64,000 nt of DNA from Fasciolopsis buskii (Eukaryota; Platyhelminthes; Trematoda; Plagiorchiida; Fasciolidae), in assembly GCA_008360955.1 (NCBI GenBank), contig LUCM01000083.1, forward strand, positions 58,090-122,089, read 5' to 3'. Below, in pieces: positions 23,490 through 35,600 of this stretch; the stretch's first letter is position 1, and the number at the start of each line of letters is the position of its first letter. Position numbers and translations under genes: made by a program. The notes below the pieces were generated by a model, which saw nothing but the letters and a program-made list of their open reading frames with translations, was not told the origin of the DNA and did no database searches.

Positions 23490-26480
23490 TAATTTTGCGG
23501 ACAATGAAGCCACCTTAAATTTGTGTAACACGTTAGACCGCTACTCGGGCATAAAACGTTGACATACTTCAGAATGTCAAAGTGCAGGTGAGATTTCTAG
23601 TAGAAGCCTTCAAATGCCCTACACCAAGCACGTTTTTTGTTGGCCAACAAGTCTGAAGCACAAAGAACGTCGTTACGTTCGCGGAGACCCAAAAACCAAC
23701 CTTTTTCCGCCATTAGGTGAATAGTCGTTATCCTTCCGCTCACTCACCCGCATTCCTCTCTGTTGACCTCTACTTCCTGCATTAAAAGCGTAGGCATATC
23801 TCCACAAATTCCACCAAACCCTCTTTACGGTGTCATCTCTTTCCTGTTGTTTACGCCCATCTTTGAAGTAGAATTTCCATTAATATTCGCTGCTTAGCGG
23901 ACCAATTCAATTTTAAGGCTATCACAAAGCCCTAACTACACATCATCCAAGTTCATCAAGCGGCCAGCGCCCATGGCTCAGAAAACCCTAATTTTTATCC
24001 TCAAAACTTAACCTGACAGCCTGGCTAGCCTCAAGTCAAACCTGGGTTAGTCACTAGTAAAGACGAAGACAGAATTACACTGGACCTCTGGCCAGAGACT
24101 GCCGCCGGTTTGTGCTTTGATCCGCCTGTTTCTCCTCACTGCTATTGACCGTCTTATCCCTTCACACTGTGCACCTTTGGCGAGGCAGAGCGATTCTTTT
24201 GCTAAGAGTAACCTCAGCAATTTTGTGTTTGTTTTATTTTAAAGTCCTTCCTTTGGTTTTCTCTCATGAAAGCCATTCCGTCCCATTTGCTTTTGTATCT
24301 TTCAGCATCCTGACCATAGCATAATAGTAAGCCATCCTCTTCCTCGTGCTCTAACTTCCACTCACCCGGCCGTCCCGAAGCAGGCCGCGGGAGTACCAAA
24401 AAGAGTTTAGGCTTTGTGGAGACCCCCATTATTTACCAAGTATTGCGCAATGCGAGAAAATCTTAGCCCTCCAGTTGGCTTTTCCATAACTCTGTGTAGC
24501 GAAAGTTCTGGAGATTCAGGTTTGCCGTTTATTACCCGGGGTTAAGTAGGGAACAATGAATATCTTATGATTTATGCCTCCTAGTAACCAAAGGTTTTGA
24601 GAGGTTTCTTGAGGCTATGTGTGTCTGCGTGCTCTTGCGATCTTAACATATCCATGGGCAATTTAGCTTTCACTTTTTAATTTACACTTTTTGCAGCGCT
24701 GTTCAATCACAGATGGGCCATGGGATCTTCTGCCCAGACTTATGCAATTGGCGAAATACCGCTTCATCAGTTCTAACCGCATGGGCATTTCCGGCCGATA
24801 TACTTGCCTTGCGGCCATGAGAACTTCTAGCACTCGAGGCAATGAAAATCAATGGGCGACGTTAGTCAGCACCCCTTAAGTAGTATAACATGGGAAACAT
24901 TTCCTGGGTCGAAAGCAGAGCCGTGGATCATGTCTGCTCTCTACCACTAGCGCTACCAGGCAAGGCAGTGTAGCCTGTTATCCTGGCCGGGATATACGAC
25001 CAGGGGGGCTCATGCATGCCATCTACGCATCACACATATAGGCACTCGTCAGCATCGAATATACCATGACCTCAAAGAGCCAGGAGTGGCTGCCAAAAAA
25101 TTTGCTGTTGGACATCACAGCTGCATTGTTCTACTTCTTGTATAGGAATAAGACTACGGTTTACCTACGCAAACCTTTTCACGACTGATGGATGATGGCA
25201 GATGATGAGGCTGCGGTGAAATATAAACTTTACTGCTTTTGTAGAACGTTACTTTGAATATCAGAAACTCCTCCTATATGATAGGTTCAGGTACTCCGGC
25301 AGTTCCTCATATTCGCAGTCTTTTGGGGCCGCACCTCTATAGAAGCCATCTACGATCACTCGTTCATGTTCATGTTTTAGTTGAACCGAGATGGATTGGA
25401 ATGTCAGCGTGAGATGAAGAGCCTCCGCTGTCTGTAGCAAATGGTAGTAAAAATAACATGCGCTCCGGGTTATTTCAGAGTTATGCCCGATCACATGATT
25501 AAGTGTTTGAAAGCTATTACGATTCAAAGTTGAAAGCGAAAAGGCGGATCACTTGTGATAAGACGTGATTTTCAAAAACATTCTGTAAGCCGTTCTCACC
25601 ACTGCGATCAACGTTCAAATACCTCATTGGTGAGTATCACTAGTGCAGATTCCGTTGCAGGACAGCTGCAAATATCACGATAGATTTGGAATTTGACAAA
25701 TTTATGTTTACGAAGTTTGATGCGCCACAGAGAAAGTCAGTTGAAATTGTGAGTGACGTATGACAAGTGCCAAACCTGGCCAAAACGGCTGAAAGAAAAA
25801 AACGGAGGTAGACATTAGACCAGCAATGTCGAAATGGGATGAAAGCAGGAAGTCAAAAAGTTTACGGTGATTTCTGCAGCCGCTAAAAGCAAAACCGCTT
25901 AGGATTATGGAAGAGGGCAGAGGACTAACACTTGCATCATTCCGAACGACGGAGCAGAAATTTCGGAGATATGGACAGCTCCAACATCTTTCAGAAACAA
26001 ACATTCCAAAGTTTATCACGCTAGTTTTCTGCACCACCACGGCGACGCATGGTGTAACGAATAACTATTCTCACACCCGACCCACAGTTTAAAGTGCACA
26101 GGTTCACAAACACGCACAAACAACTAAACCTCGGTTGGCATGTGAACGTTCCCCCAGTCATTTGCTTGTGAAGCTTGCTTTGAGAAAGATCACCTACGGC
26201 AGCCGAAAAGTTAACGCACTACATCTACCAACAACGCAGTGTTATTGACATTATATCATTCACAATTTAAACCAATACATGGCGCATCCACTTTTGGATG
26301 CCCCTTACGTCATTTGGTCCCTATCATAGGCTATTGCTGAAATCCTGCTTGGGGGTTTGAGGCCATAATTTGTTACAGAGATGTGAAGACGAAAGCGAAT
26401 AGTTTATGGAATTTGGTAAATGTGATATCCAGCGCATGCAGGCCAGTACCAAGCTGGAATGGATCTTTTCCGTACATTCT
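23490..26480. other. Unassigned interval with one family E copy
   Basis: Contains the family E repeat at 26175-26285. The remaining frames are short and unassigned. Confidence 0.35.
26175..26285 (+). repeat. Repeat family E, longest plus-strand copy
   Basis: Carries the ordered family E blocks, then a cattatatcattcacaat-type block and an accaatacatgg-type block. The last two also occur, reversed, at about 1740-1800. Confidence 0.6.
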
Positions 26481-26504
26481 TTGGGGCTTCAAATTATTAA
26501 TTGT

Positions 26505-26605
26505 AATGTATATTTATCGATTTGCGAGATGCATGCGCAAGGCAAGATCAAGTTCTACATAGATGATGCACAGGAAATACCTACAATATAAGTCGAAGGG
26601 AGGGG
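26505..26605 (-). repeat. Family C LINE-like 3' end, copy 1
   Basis: The stretch from the cgatttgcgag block to the aagtcgaa block is about 85 bases similar to 32548-32640. A second, shorter copy follows at 26645-26705. The core ctcg/cgag pair can form a small hairpin in the better-preserved copies. Confidence 0.6.
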
Positions 26606-26644
26606 AGTGAAGGCGACCTTAAGTAATTTGAATGGTTTGTTTGA

Positions 26645-26705
26645 CTTTGTATATTTCTCGATTCGCAAGATGCATGCGCAAGGAAAGATCAAATTGGGCA
26701 GAGAA
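26645..26705 (-). repeat. Family C LINE-like 3' end, copy 2
   Basis: Shares the tatatttctcgatt block and the gcatgcgcaagg...agatcaaatt block with copies 1 and 3. It sits about 140 bases after copy 1 in the same orientation. Confidence 0.55.
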
Positions 26706-27059
26706 GGCACAGTGCAGACACGGAAAGGAGGGACCAAACATACAATGCAATTTGGCTTTGCTCACAAGATTATAACAAGCAATGTGATTTCCTGAGCACG
26801 GGGCTTCGATTTTTAAATCAAAGCTAGATGATGGTTCGGGAAGATTTTTCCGCGACTGATTCCCAGTCTTGCACTGCGAGTAATACTATGTTTGAAAGCA
26901 GCAACTGTGCGTATCGCGGGTGCAAATTATGGCTGGAGGGTAATGGCCGTCGCCGCCTGTTGACCGGGATACTTTATAAACAAGAGAGTTACATGGTGGA
27001 CATGAGTATCAATATGGATGTGATAACGGAATGGAGATGAGTGAAAACCAGACTGGTTG

Positions 27060-27620
27060 TCAGAATAGGCAGTATAAAACTCAAAAATTTTGAAAGCGCA
27101 GTCCGTTAAGCAAGGAAAGGGGCGACAATGGATGGGAATTGTGCGATCGCAATGCTAATACATGTGGTTTGTTTCGAGCAATTTTGATTTCATAAATTTT
27201 AGCCTGGTCTAGAGATGAAGCTGGCGCTGGAAAAAAAGGGGTAGAACCGGAGTCAAATGCGTCAATGTCTGGTGGACTCGTGTGAAGAACTGTTATCAGA
27301 AGCATCGGTCTGTTGCCGAATTCCGCAGATGAGAATAGAGGTTGATGAAAAATGACGGCCCTCAGCTGTTTTCGAATGTTAAGTTGCATTGTGAATGTTA
27401 GTTTATATCAGATGCCTATAAAAACGCTATTTATTCGTGAGTCCGTTCTGTATGGATTTGGCAGAAGAATTTTGGGAAGGAGCAAGAGGAAGTCCTTACG
27501 AAGCGGTGCACGCGAAATAATGAGCTACTTTGCATTTTGCCACAACAATGCTAGTGGGTGGGGCTGAACGAGTGCTAGCCACCCAACCTGAAAAACACCG
27601 TTTGAGGGTGAACGCAGGTG
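27060..27620 (-). repeat. 550-base dispersed duplicate, copy 1
   Basis: Aligns along its length with 29420-29960. Shared blocks include an aattttgatttcataaattt-type block, a ttgccg-type block, a tgaaaaatgacggccctcag-type block, and an aacactgctagtgggtgggact-type block at the end. On the minus strand both copies read a weakly conserved peptide (a KIYEIKIARNKPHVLAL-type segment) resembling the start of a LINE endonuclease. That identification is tentative. Confidence 0.6.
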
Positions 27621-29419
27621 TAACCCGCACGCCGCTACAGCCAAGCTGCCCGCCCGAAGTGCGCCGGCCAAAGCGGTGGATATGACCGCGCCCGGCACTA
27701 TTGTGGTAGCGCCGGCGTACTCGTGGTGTGGTGGAAGGAATTTGAGCATGATATGGTAAAGGATACATCGTCTTTCCAGGATCGGATAATCGCCAGAGCA
27801 TGGGGTAAACGTTTCCATCCAAGCAGGACTATAAGGTCTGGAAAAGAAAGAAAAGATGAACGGCAGTCTGGCCAAACAGAGAACCCTTGTTGGGCATCCC
27901 TAGAGGAACAATATCCCCTGGGGGGAAACGGAGAAGCCAGCTGAGTTCAAGAAGATATTTGAGCGGCACGATTGATGCACAAACTTCTCTGTAGGTGCTC
28001 ACTGTTTAATTGATGAGCTTATTAGTCACGATCAGTGGGATCCAAAGGACGGGCTGTGTGTTGGTGGTATGGATTACAGCACACGGCCTACAGTACGCAT
28101 CAGACTTGTGGTGGGTGGCGTCAGCTGGCACTGGCGAATCGTGAGTTTTCACAATATTGTCCCTTTTCAGGGAGTCTGGAATTGGGTCATGATTATCCTA
28201 CCTGAAGAAGTAAATGCCATTCTTGGGCCGCTTTGCTGCCGTGGATCATGGTAACATATGAGATTATAACTATTTTGGAGATAGTTGACCCTGCGAACGC
28301 GTGGCAGCCTGGAGGAATTCAAGCTGAGTTTACGACGATCGCAACTACAACATCGGGAACCGATCGGTATAGGTCCGAGGTTAAACTATAAGAGTCAACA
28401 GATGAGACACTAACATGCAACGGATCCAGAGGGCGGCGCATAACTATGGATAAAGAGTAGTTGAGAGTACTCGCAAAATTCAAGTCAGGATCGGGTTTTG
28501 GTGCATTTTGTCGGCCGCTCCATCCGAACGCGCAGCAAGACAATTGATCAAAAGTGGTTGGAAAACTGAATCAAAATACATCATTCCCCGGTGTGCAACG
28601 TATTAAACAAATGAAGCAAAGTCTGGTCGAAGAAAGAATTGATGAGAAGCAACTGATGATGGGCAGATAAACGGAGTGGAAATTTGGGAGATGGAATTTT
28701 TGGAGGGGCGCTTCTTTGAATGCTAGTAAAAGCGCAAAACTTGTTAAACTTTAATAGGTGTGCACCAGTGCTCTTGGTTAGCATAAATGGAATATTTCGG
28801 CGTCATTCTAGAGTCTCAAGCTCAATGGGGCAGAGAGAAGGAGAAAAAAATGAGAGACCCAACAGTGGGTCAATGGAGAGAGCGGACAATGGCGGGCCCA
28901 CCTGCGACAAAAATTACGATATTAACAATAACGTTTCTTGGGCAGTGCCAAAACAAATACCGTGCATGACCATGACGTGCAACCATAGCGACAAAATAGG
29001 AAAACGCCTATAGAAAAAAGTGGTCCATGTGCGATAAGTGGGAGGCTATACAGCAAATAATGGTGCATATTTAAGGCCCTATTTGTGTGATAAGAGCTTA
29101 ACTGGTAACGAATTTTTGCGCAAGGGAAATCGGCCTCGGAGGGACCCCTCCTAAATGTCGTTTGGTGCACTGCTGTTCGTCCCCTAGACCTCCATGTGCA
29201 AGCAGCGGACCGGGATGGATCAATAACGCCGCTAATAAATCTCTCAGGGTGGTGTGATCCCAAAAGATAGAAGTAAACACGACTGGACCTGGCCGTATGG
29301 ACAACGCGTGGTAAGAAAAAGCGTACTCAATCAAAGAATGGAAAATTTGGGGGCAGTTTATGGCAGATTTCACGGTCTAGTAAGCAGAATATTGAACAGA
29401 CATTAGCAACATAAGAGAC

Positions 29420-29960
29420 CAAATATTAGAGGCGCAGCTTTTTGGGCGGGCAGAGGTGGCGTCAGAAGACAGAATTTGTGGACTTGCATGCCTGAAATAT
29501 GCGGTTTGGTTTGGATAATTTTGATTTTAAAAATTTCGGCTAGGTCCAGTGGTGGTGGTTGAGTTGGAAAAGAAGGGGGTACAAGACTCAAATGGGGCAA
29601 TGTCTGATGCATTGTCGTGATTGACAGATGTCAGAAGCAGCATCCTGTTGCCAGGTGTGGCGGAACAGAATAAAGGTTCGTGAAAAATGATGGTTCTCAG
29701 CCACTTGCATGAAGAAAGTTGAGATGCATATAGAACTTTAGATTACAACAGATGATAATATAATACTCTTCACAGGAGTTGGTTTTGTACGGTTTTGGCA
29801 AAAGAACTTGGGGAAGCCGAAAGTAGAAGCCAGTATAAAATGACACACATACACATAGGGTTCAGAGAGTTGTTTCACACAACACTGCTAGTGGGTGGGA
29901 CTAACCTTGTGCTGGACACTCGACCTGAAATTTCGCCTTCAAGAGGTGAACTCTAAGTGT
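29420..29960 (-). repeat. 550-base dispersed duplicate, copy 2
   Basis: See 27060-27620. The two copies are about 2.36 kb apart, in the same orientation, and diverged by roughly a quarter of positions by eye, with several indels. Confidence 0.6.
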
Positions 29961-29969
29961 GAAATCCGA

Positions 29970-32530
29970 CACCCTAACTTCACCCAAAAGTAATTGGAGC
30001 CGAACCTCCCACCTGATGTTTCCGACCCGCATTGCACTAATTAGACATACATAGGAAATAAATACATCGAATGAAGGAGAATAAATGTGGAGAAAGGTAG
30101 TATTTTCGGGCGTGTTGGAACAGATGGGATTGCAGAAGATCAGGTCCGAAGCTGACCAATGAAACAGTATAATAAATCATGGTGGGGCGTCAGAATTGCG
30201 TCAGGAGGGCGTCATTCTGAGGAAAGTTCTGGATGTCGGAATTCACGTTATGTCTACTTTCTTATCTCATCAGATACGTGCCAAACAAAGTTTGCTTTTT
30301 CATCAGCTGCCCAATCAAGACCGATTTGGACGTTGTTCCTGCAGCTGGGATCCGCTTTTATCCAGTTGTTCCACCTGGAAGAGCAGAATTGAAAAGGGGT
30401 CCGTATCCTTTGAATTGTTCCAGCTGTGATGTAAATGGACAGAGAAGAAAACGACCCAAGTCATACATTATCGATGGAAAGGGTCCAAGACTGCCAAGCG
30501 CAGTATCCGGAACACCGCACTGAGCTGAGGATGACAAAAGCAGAGAGAGCTAGGGCAATTTGAGAGTGAAGCTGCACGCACAACATGGACAAAACATGCC
30601 GGGGTACAGGGGTTACGCTAAGGAGGCGCAGGACCCCATGAGGGAATATTTAACATACGATGACCTAAAATTCGATTAAATATGTATACACACATGTCTG
30701 CATTTATATATATACACACAAGTTTCCATATGAGGATGCACACAAAAGTTTATATGTAAACACTTTTAAGGAAACATAAATGAAATGTCTGACAGACTGT
30801 CAAAGTAACGAGGTTTAACATATCTAGATAGGGCAAGGGGATTGAAGACACACTGTTCATCGAGGGCCAGAGCAGTTAAAAAGCGATCGGAGCAGTGGAC
30901 AAAAAGAGGCAGGCCGTGGGGATTGGAATGATCAAAACGCACTGTCAATAGTATTGAGCATATAGCTAAGGTATCTTATTTTGTTTGGTGTCTCAAATCC
31001 TATTCGCGATTTTGATCTATGGTGACTGCCGAGTGATATTTGCGGAGCTTGGTCGGCGGTAAATGAAATGTCTGCCAAAGTTTTCAATTGTTCGCCAGTC
31101 TGAAAGAAGCGGGTAGCAAGTGGTAGTTCATTTTGACGTTTGGATTAGACGGTGAGGAAGAAGTACTAGGGTAGAGCAGACCTTGTTGCACTGACCTGAA
31201 TAAAGAACAACAAAGATCCAAGTGCTCTGCCCTGCATCACAATGCTAGTTAGAAACTGGGGTCAAACGTGTGTCCGTCGACAGCAACGGATTACGTCCGT
31301 TGCGGTGGATAGGAAGACATCTGGGCTAAATGCGGCTCATCGATGCCGAAACAGCGCAGCTTTGCAACGGATGTGGATGTGAAACACGGTCATGTCAAAA
31401 CAAACAAAGGTTAAATTATTACCATAGTTAGTGAGGCTGGTGAAGGTATTTAAAATGTAATGTTGTCAACTGGGGCAAAAATAAGATCAAATGGCTTACG
31501 TTGTCTGACAGCCAAAAGATTGTTTGCAAGAAGACAGTCTAATACAGGATCTTTAACAATCCTTTCCACTATTCCAGATATATTAGGCGTGTGGCTGCTC
31601 CGCCGGAAATTAGATAATCGATTTAAAACACCCTACTTATGAAGCGGAAACATAGATGATCTCCCTCAGATGGATGACGCTAATTTATAAATTGCAGAGT
31701 TGGCAAACTGGTCGAGGAGCGTACGCGGTGGGCACTTGCTTCCATATAGAAAAAAAAGATGGTGGAAAACTTCTGAGCTGCAACATTCAGATGTTTTCTA
31801 GTGAAGTGGAAGTTTGGAGGTGGTCATAGCGTCAAACGGCACTTTGACTGGGAAGAAAATAACGACCACTGGGGTGAGCGGTGATAGAGAAACAACTGAT
31901 GTCATGTTAAAGACAGATAAATGACAAAAGTCTTCAGCAATATTGAGGCAGTGGCAAGAAGGATTTTACCGAGTAATAATAAATGTCAAATGATTAGGAT
32001 GCGAAGACTCTCCCGGCCCAGTAGATGTTATATAGCTGTGAAAGTTTGTTTCAGTATCTGAGAGGCTTGCTCTGTTCTCTGCGCACGTGGCTCTTGTGAT
32101 GTCTTTAGCAAAGCCGGCTGTTTTGTTTATAAAGTTAAGATCAAAGAAATAGCATGATAGCTTGTGGATTCTGTGCAGGAGTGCTGCGCTTGCAAACAAC
32201 GTATTTTATTCTTTTTGTTGGAAGGTTCGTGAACAAAACGGAAGCCTTGAAAAACGCCCAGGTTGCTTCGAATAAAAGAGATTGGTTGCTAACTGAGGAT
32301 TTCGCGAGTGGAAGAATTTACTTCAGCCTAAGCCATCAATTAGTAGATGAAGCGGCTTTTGATTCAGCCGACGATTTTGAATCTTCTGTGTTGCGCAGTT
32401 AGGGATGTTGGGTGTGAGCAGGACATTGTCAACAACGCTTTCATGGTCACCATCTGGGAGTTTGTGGAATGTTGGGATCTAAACATCAGAAACGCCAGGA
32501 GTGAATATTAGGTCTAAAATTTCATTATAA
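29970..32530. other. Unassigned interval
   Basis: Purine-rich plus strand. A TA/CA-rich patch lies at 30676-30725. No gene recognised. Confidence 0.35.
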
Positions 32531-32640
32531 CAATAATAATAATAAAACGGTATATTTCTCGATTTGCGAGAGGCATGCGCATGGCAAGATCAAATTTTTA
32601 CAAGGATGATGCACAGGAAATGTAGATGATAGAAGTCGAA
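32530..32640 (-). repeat. Family C LINE-like 3' end with (ATT)n tail
   Basis: On the minus strand, sequence related to 26505-26605 ends in a hairpin-forming ctcgcaaatcgag and then a short TTATTATTATT run (32530-32546 on the plus strand reads as AAT repeats). A non-LTR element whose 3' end carries a triplet tail fits this arrangement, with the element body extending to higher coordinates. Confidence 0.6.
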
Positions 32641-32649
32641 TGGCATAAG

Positions 32650-35600
32650 CGGGTGGGAGCAATAATGAGTTTTTTAGAGGCTCACTGGAAGGTTAAATGA
32701 GATGCTGCAAAGCAATAGGGGAATTACAAGTATACCAGTGAAAAGCAAAAAGTAGAAAACTCAATTTTTAAGACCGAGAAATAGTTTACTGGGACTGTTT
32801 GCAAGAAGCGGACAACGAATCATTTCGTGTTTAAGTGCACTAAATGTGCTCATTGCTGGCACACAACATGGACGGAGCCCGACGGTGGATATTGATATAT
32901 GGCTAGAGGCACCAAGCGTCGGAAGCGTTACGTAATGGACGGAAACATGAAGCTGAAGAGACGACAAGCCGTGGTAATGCGGTACTTGGATAGAAGTGGT
33001 GAAAGCCAGGCGGAACGTCAGGAAAATTGGATGAGATACATAGCTGACAACAAAGGGCCAAAAAATGTGGAAAAAGATTGTCTCAAAGTATCCGGAGGAA
33101 ATTTGTGAAGCTTTGGATACGGAACTCCAAGGATTCTGATAATATCTACATGCTGATGGTGGTAAGCTGTATCGAGAGGCTCGTCAGATAAGGGAGGTTA
33201 TGTGTATGAACACCCCTTAAATACAATAGCCAAGAATGTCGTCTGTGCTGTCATTTGCATTGTCGCATCTTTTGATCTTAGTCAGCAGTACGAGTGGGGG
33301 ATATGAGGCGCGTGAGCCGTTCCGGAGACAGCAGCAATCGCGATTTTAATCGATCTCAGAAATGCGGGTTGAGATATCCAGTGCGATAATCCGCGTAGTC
33401 ACCGCTGACCGGGCCAGAACAAGAATGATACGGTAGCAGATTCGGAATCGCCAATACGAGGACAGAAGCGTTGGCAGAACGTCTGCCGCGGATGCGACAT
33501 TTGAAAAGCAAGAGAGAAGTAGTCTGGTTTGGGTGCCAGCTTGGGGTTATGGTGATTATTGGATTGCGACAACATACCTACATCATAGTGCATCTATTCC
33601 GTAAAGTGTGGTAACTAGAATGAGCAACGGTAGTAGTTTTAGGCGTAGATGAATGTTAGGGGCTGCCAAGAACGACTTTCTCAGCTCTGCCAAGTCAGTG
33701 AAGAGGATAAGATGGCAAGAAGAGCGAGAGGTACACAGACTGGTATTTAAAATCACAGGATGTGATCAGAGCATGGATCCTACAATAATTACGCTGACAT
33801 TTTCGTTCACTCACATTGGGAGAATTTTGAGAGTTAGTTGCTCAGACCATTGGTGATGAGGGTACATCAATACAAGGGAGGTCAAAAAGTACATTAGTGG
33901 GGACGTGTGATAAAGTGAAGAAGTTAGTGGTGAAGCCGAATTCCTGATGGTGATCTCAGCAAAGAATGGGTCAAAAACTAAAATTCTATCCCATGTTCGT
34001 AGGCCTCGTCTAGTCCAATGTTAGCTCGTGTCAGGTTAATTAAAAACTGGACATCCAGTAGCTTTGCCAGATGGGCTTTGAACTGGGCTAAATTTGGACA
34101 CGACCCTGGGTGGAATGGGAACTTGTTTCACTATCAACAAAGACAGAATATAAAAACCAGTTCTTGTGATTGGGACGGCATGGTAAGCATCATGCCTTCA
34201 ACCGATGAAGATGAAAAATTGTAATCACTAAGGCAGATTAAAGTAGGGCAAGGTAACTGAATGCATTACTAGCTTCAGTGGTGTAAGATAATCCACAGTT
34301 TGTCCTCAAGGAGTCAAAGCTGGATTGTCTGTAAGTACAATCATCAAGGTTTTTACTTACCTTGCATCAGGTACCCGTCATTATGTCTATCGACTCTGCT
34401 TGCTAAGGAAATATTACATGTAGGTGCGCACGCAATGTACCACGATTCAGTGATGAAGAGATTGCCCAGGTTGTGCACGAGAAGAAACTGCCTCAATTAA
34501 GAGGATGGGCAAAGCAAAACGAATGGTAATTAGGGTAAACCATAAACTATCTTCATCGGGTAGCATACTAGATCCACATCCGTCGAAAGGTTAGGCAAAA
34601 GTCCGTTAGAAAACGATGAGTTGCGTGACAAAGAGAGATTTTTCGGTGTGGAATACGCACTCTGGTATGTACGGACAACTTTGATGTCGACGATAATGTT
34701 TTCGCTGGACCCTGGTTGCTGAGGTCCAGGTGAAGTTCCAGCGGGGCTTCATCCGTCGCTTGTACGAGGTGAAATTTTCACAGCCATTGACTAACACTGG
34801 TTCGAGGACCAGCAGAAGTGTATAGTGGGAGTGAAACGTGATTACAAAAATTGCAGTGACACGCGTGCGTGCATTTTTCACGGGGTGTGGGGCAGCAAGT
34901 CCAAGGCTAATAAAAAGCAATGGATGAAGAAGGGCTGATTGGGGAGACATCCGACAACGAATCAACTGGCGAATGGATGAATCCTTTAGGAGCATAAGGA
35001 AAGGGGTGCTCGACGGTGGATAGAGCGGGCCAAACATGTGCTTGGAGCAAGGATGATAATGGCAATGCAAGCTTAATTTCAAATGGCAACCCAAAAGTGG
35101 CTCCCAACACACGAAGACTGGCGAAATTGCAGTCAAAGCGGCTGGGTGCAGAAAATCACCAAGCAAAGAAAAAGGTTCACTCCCAATTTCCCACGGGTGG
35201 TTGGCAACTGTATGTCTAAAGTCCGGCTGGGAGTTGGATGGCTCTGTAAAATAGTGGGTATCGATGCAAGGCTTTCGTTAGCTGAAGCGAGAGAAGAAGG
35301 TCGGGATGGCCCTAGAGCTTGGCTCTGCACCAGAAATTCTCTTCTTGGGAAATGTAACTAGTCAAGATTCTGATAGCCAGTTGCCTGTTTAACGAATTTG
35401 CGATTTGGGCTGCCGTTTAGTCTCGAATTCAGAGAAATCAGAGAACGACGATAGTAGAACTGGTATAAAGGTGTTTGCATGTAGTGAATTGGGAAGATAT
35501 CTTTTACATTGATTGGTCACACTTTTGTTTTGAAAATTTAAAGCTATTGCTCAAATCTACGGAAGTTTTCAGAGGCGAATCTCATTGCCAGTGGTTTCGG

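Noticed and set aside
34606..35166. 186-codon minus-strand open frame as a gene
   Set aside because: No recognisable domain, no initiator or splice context, and it lies in a region of decayed minus-strand repeats.
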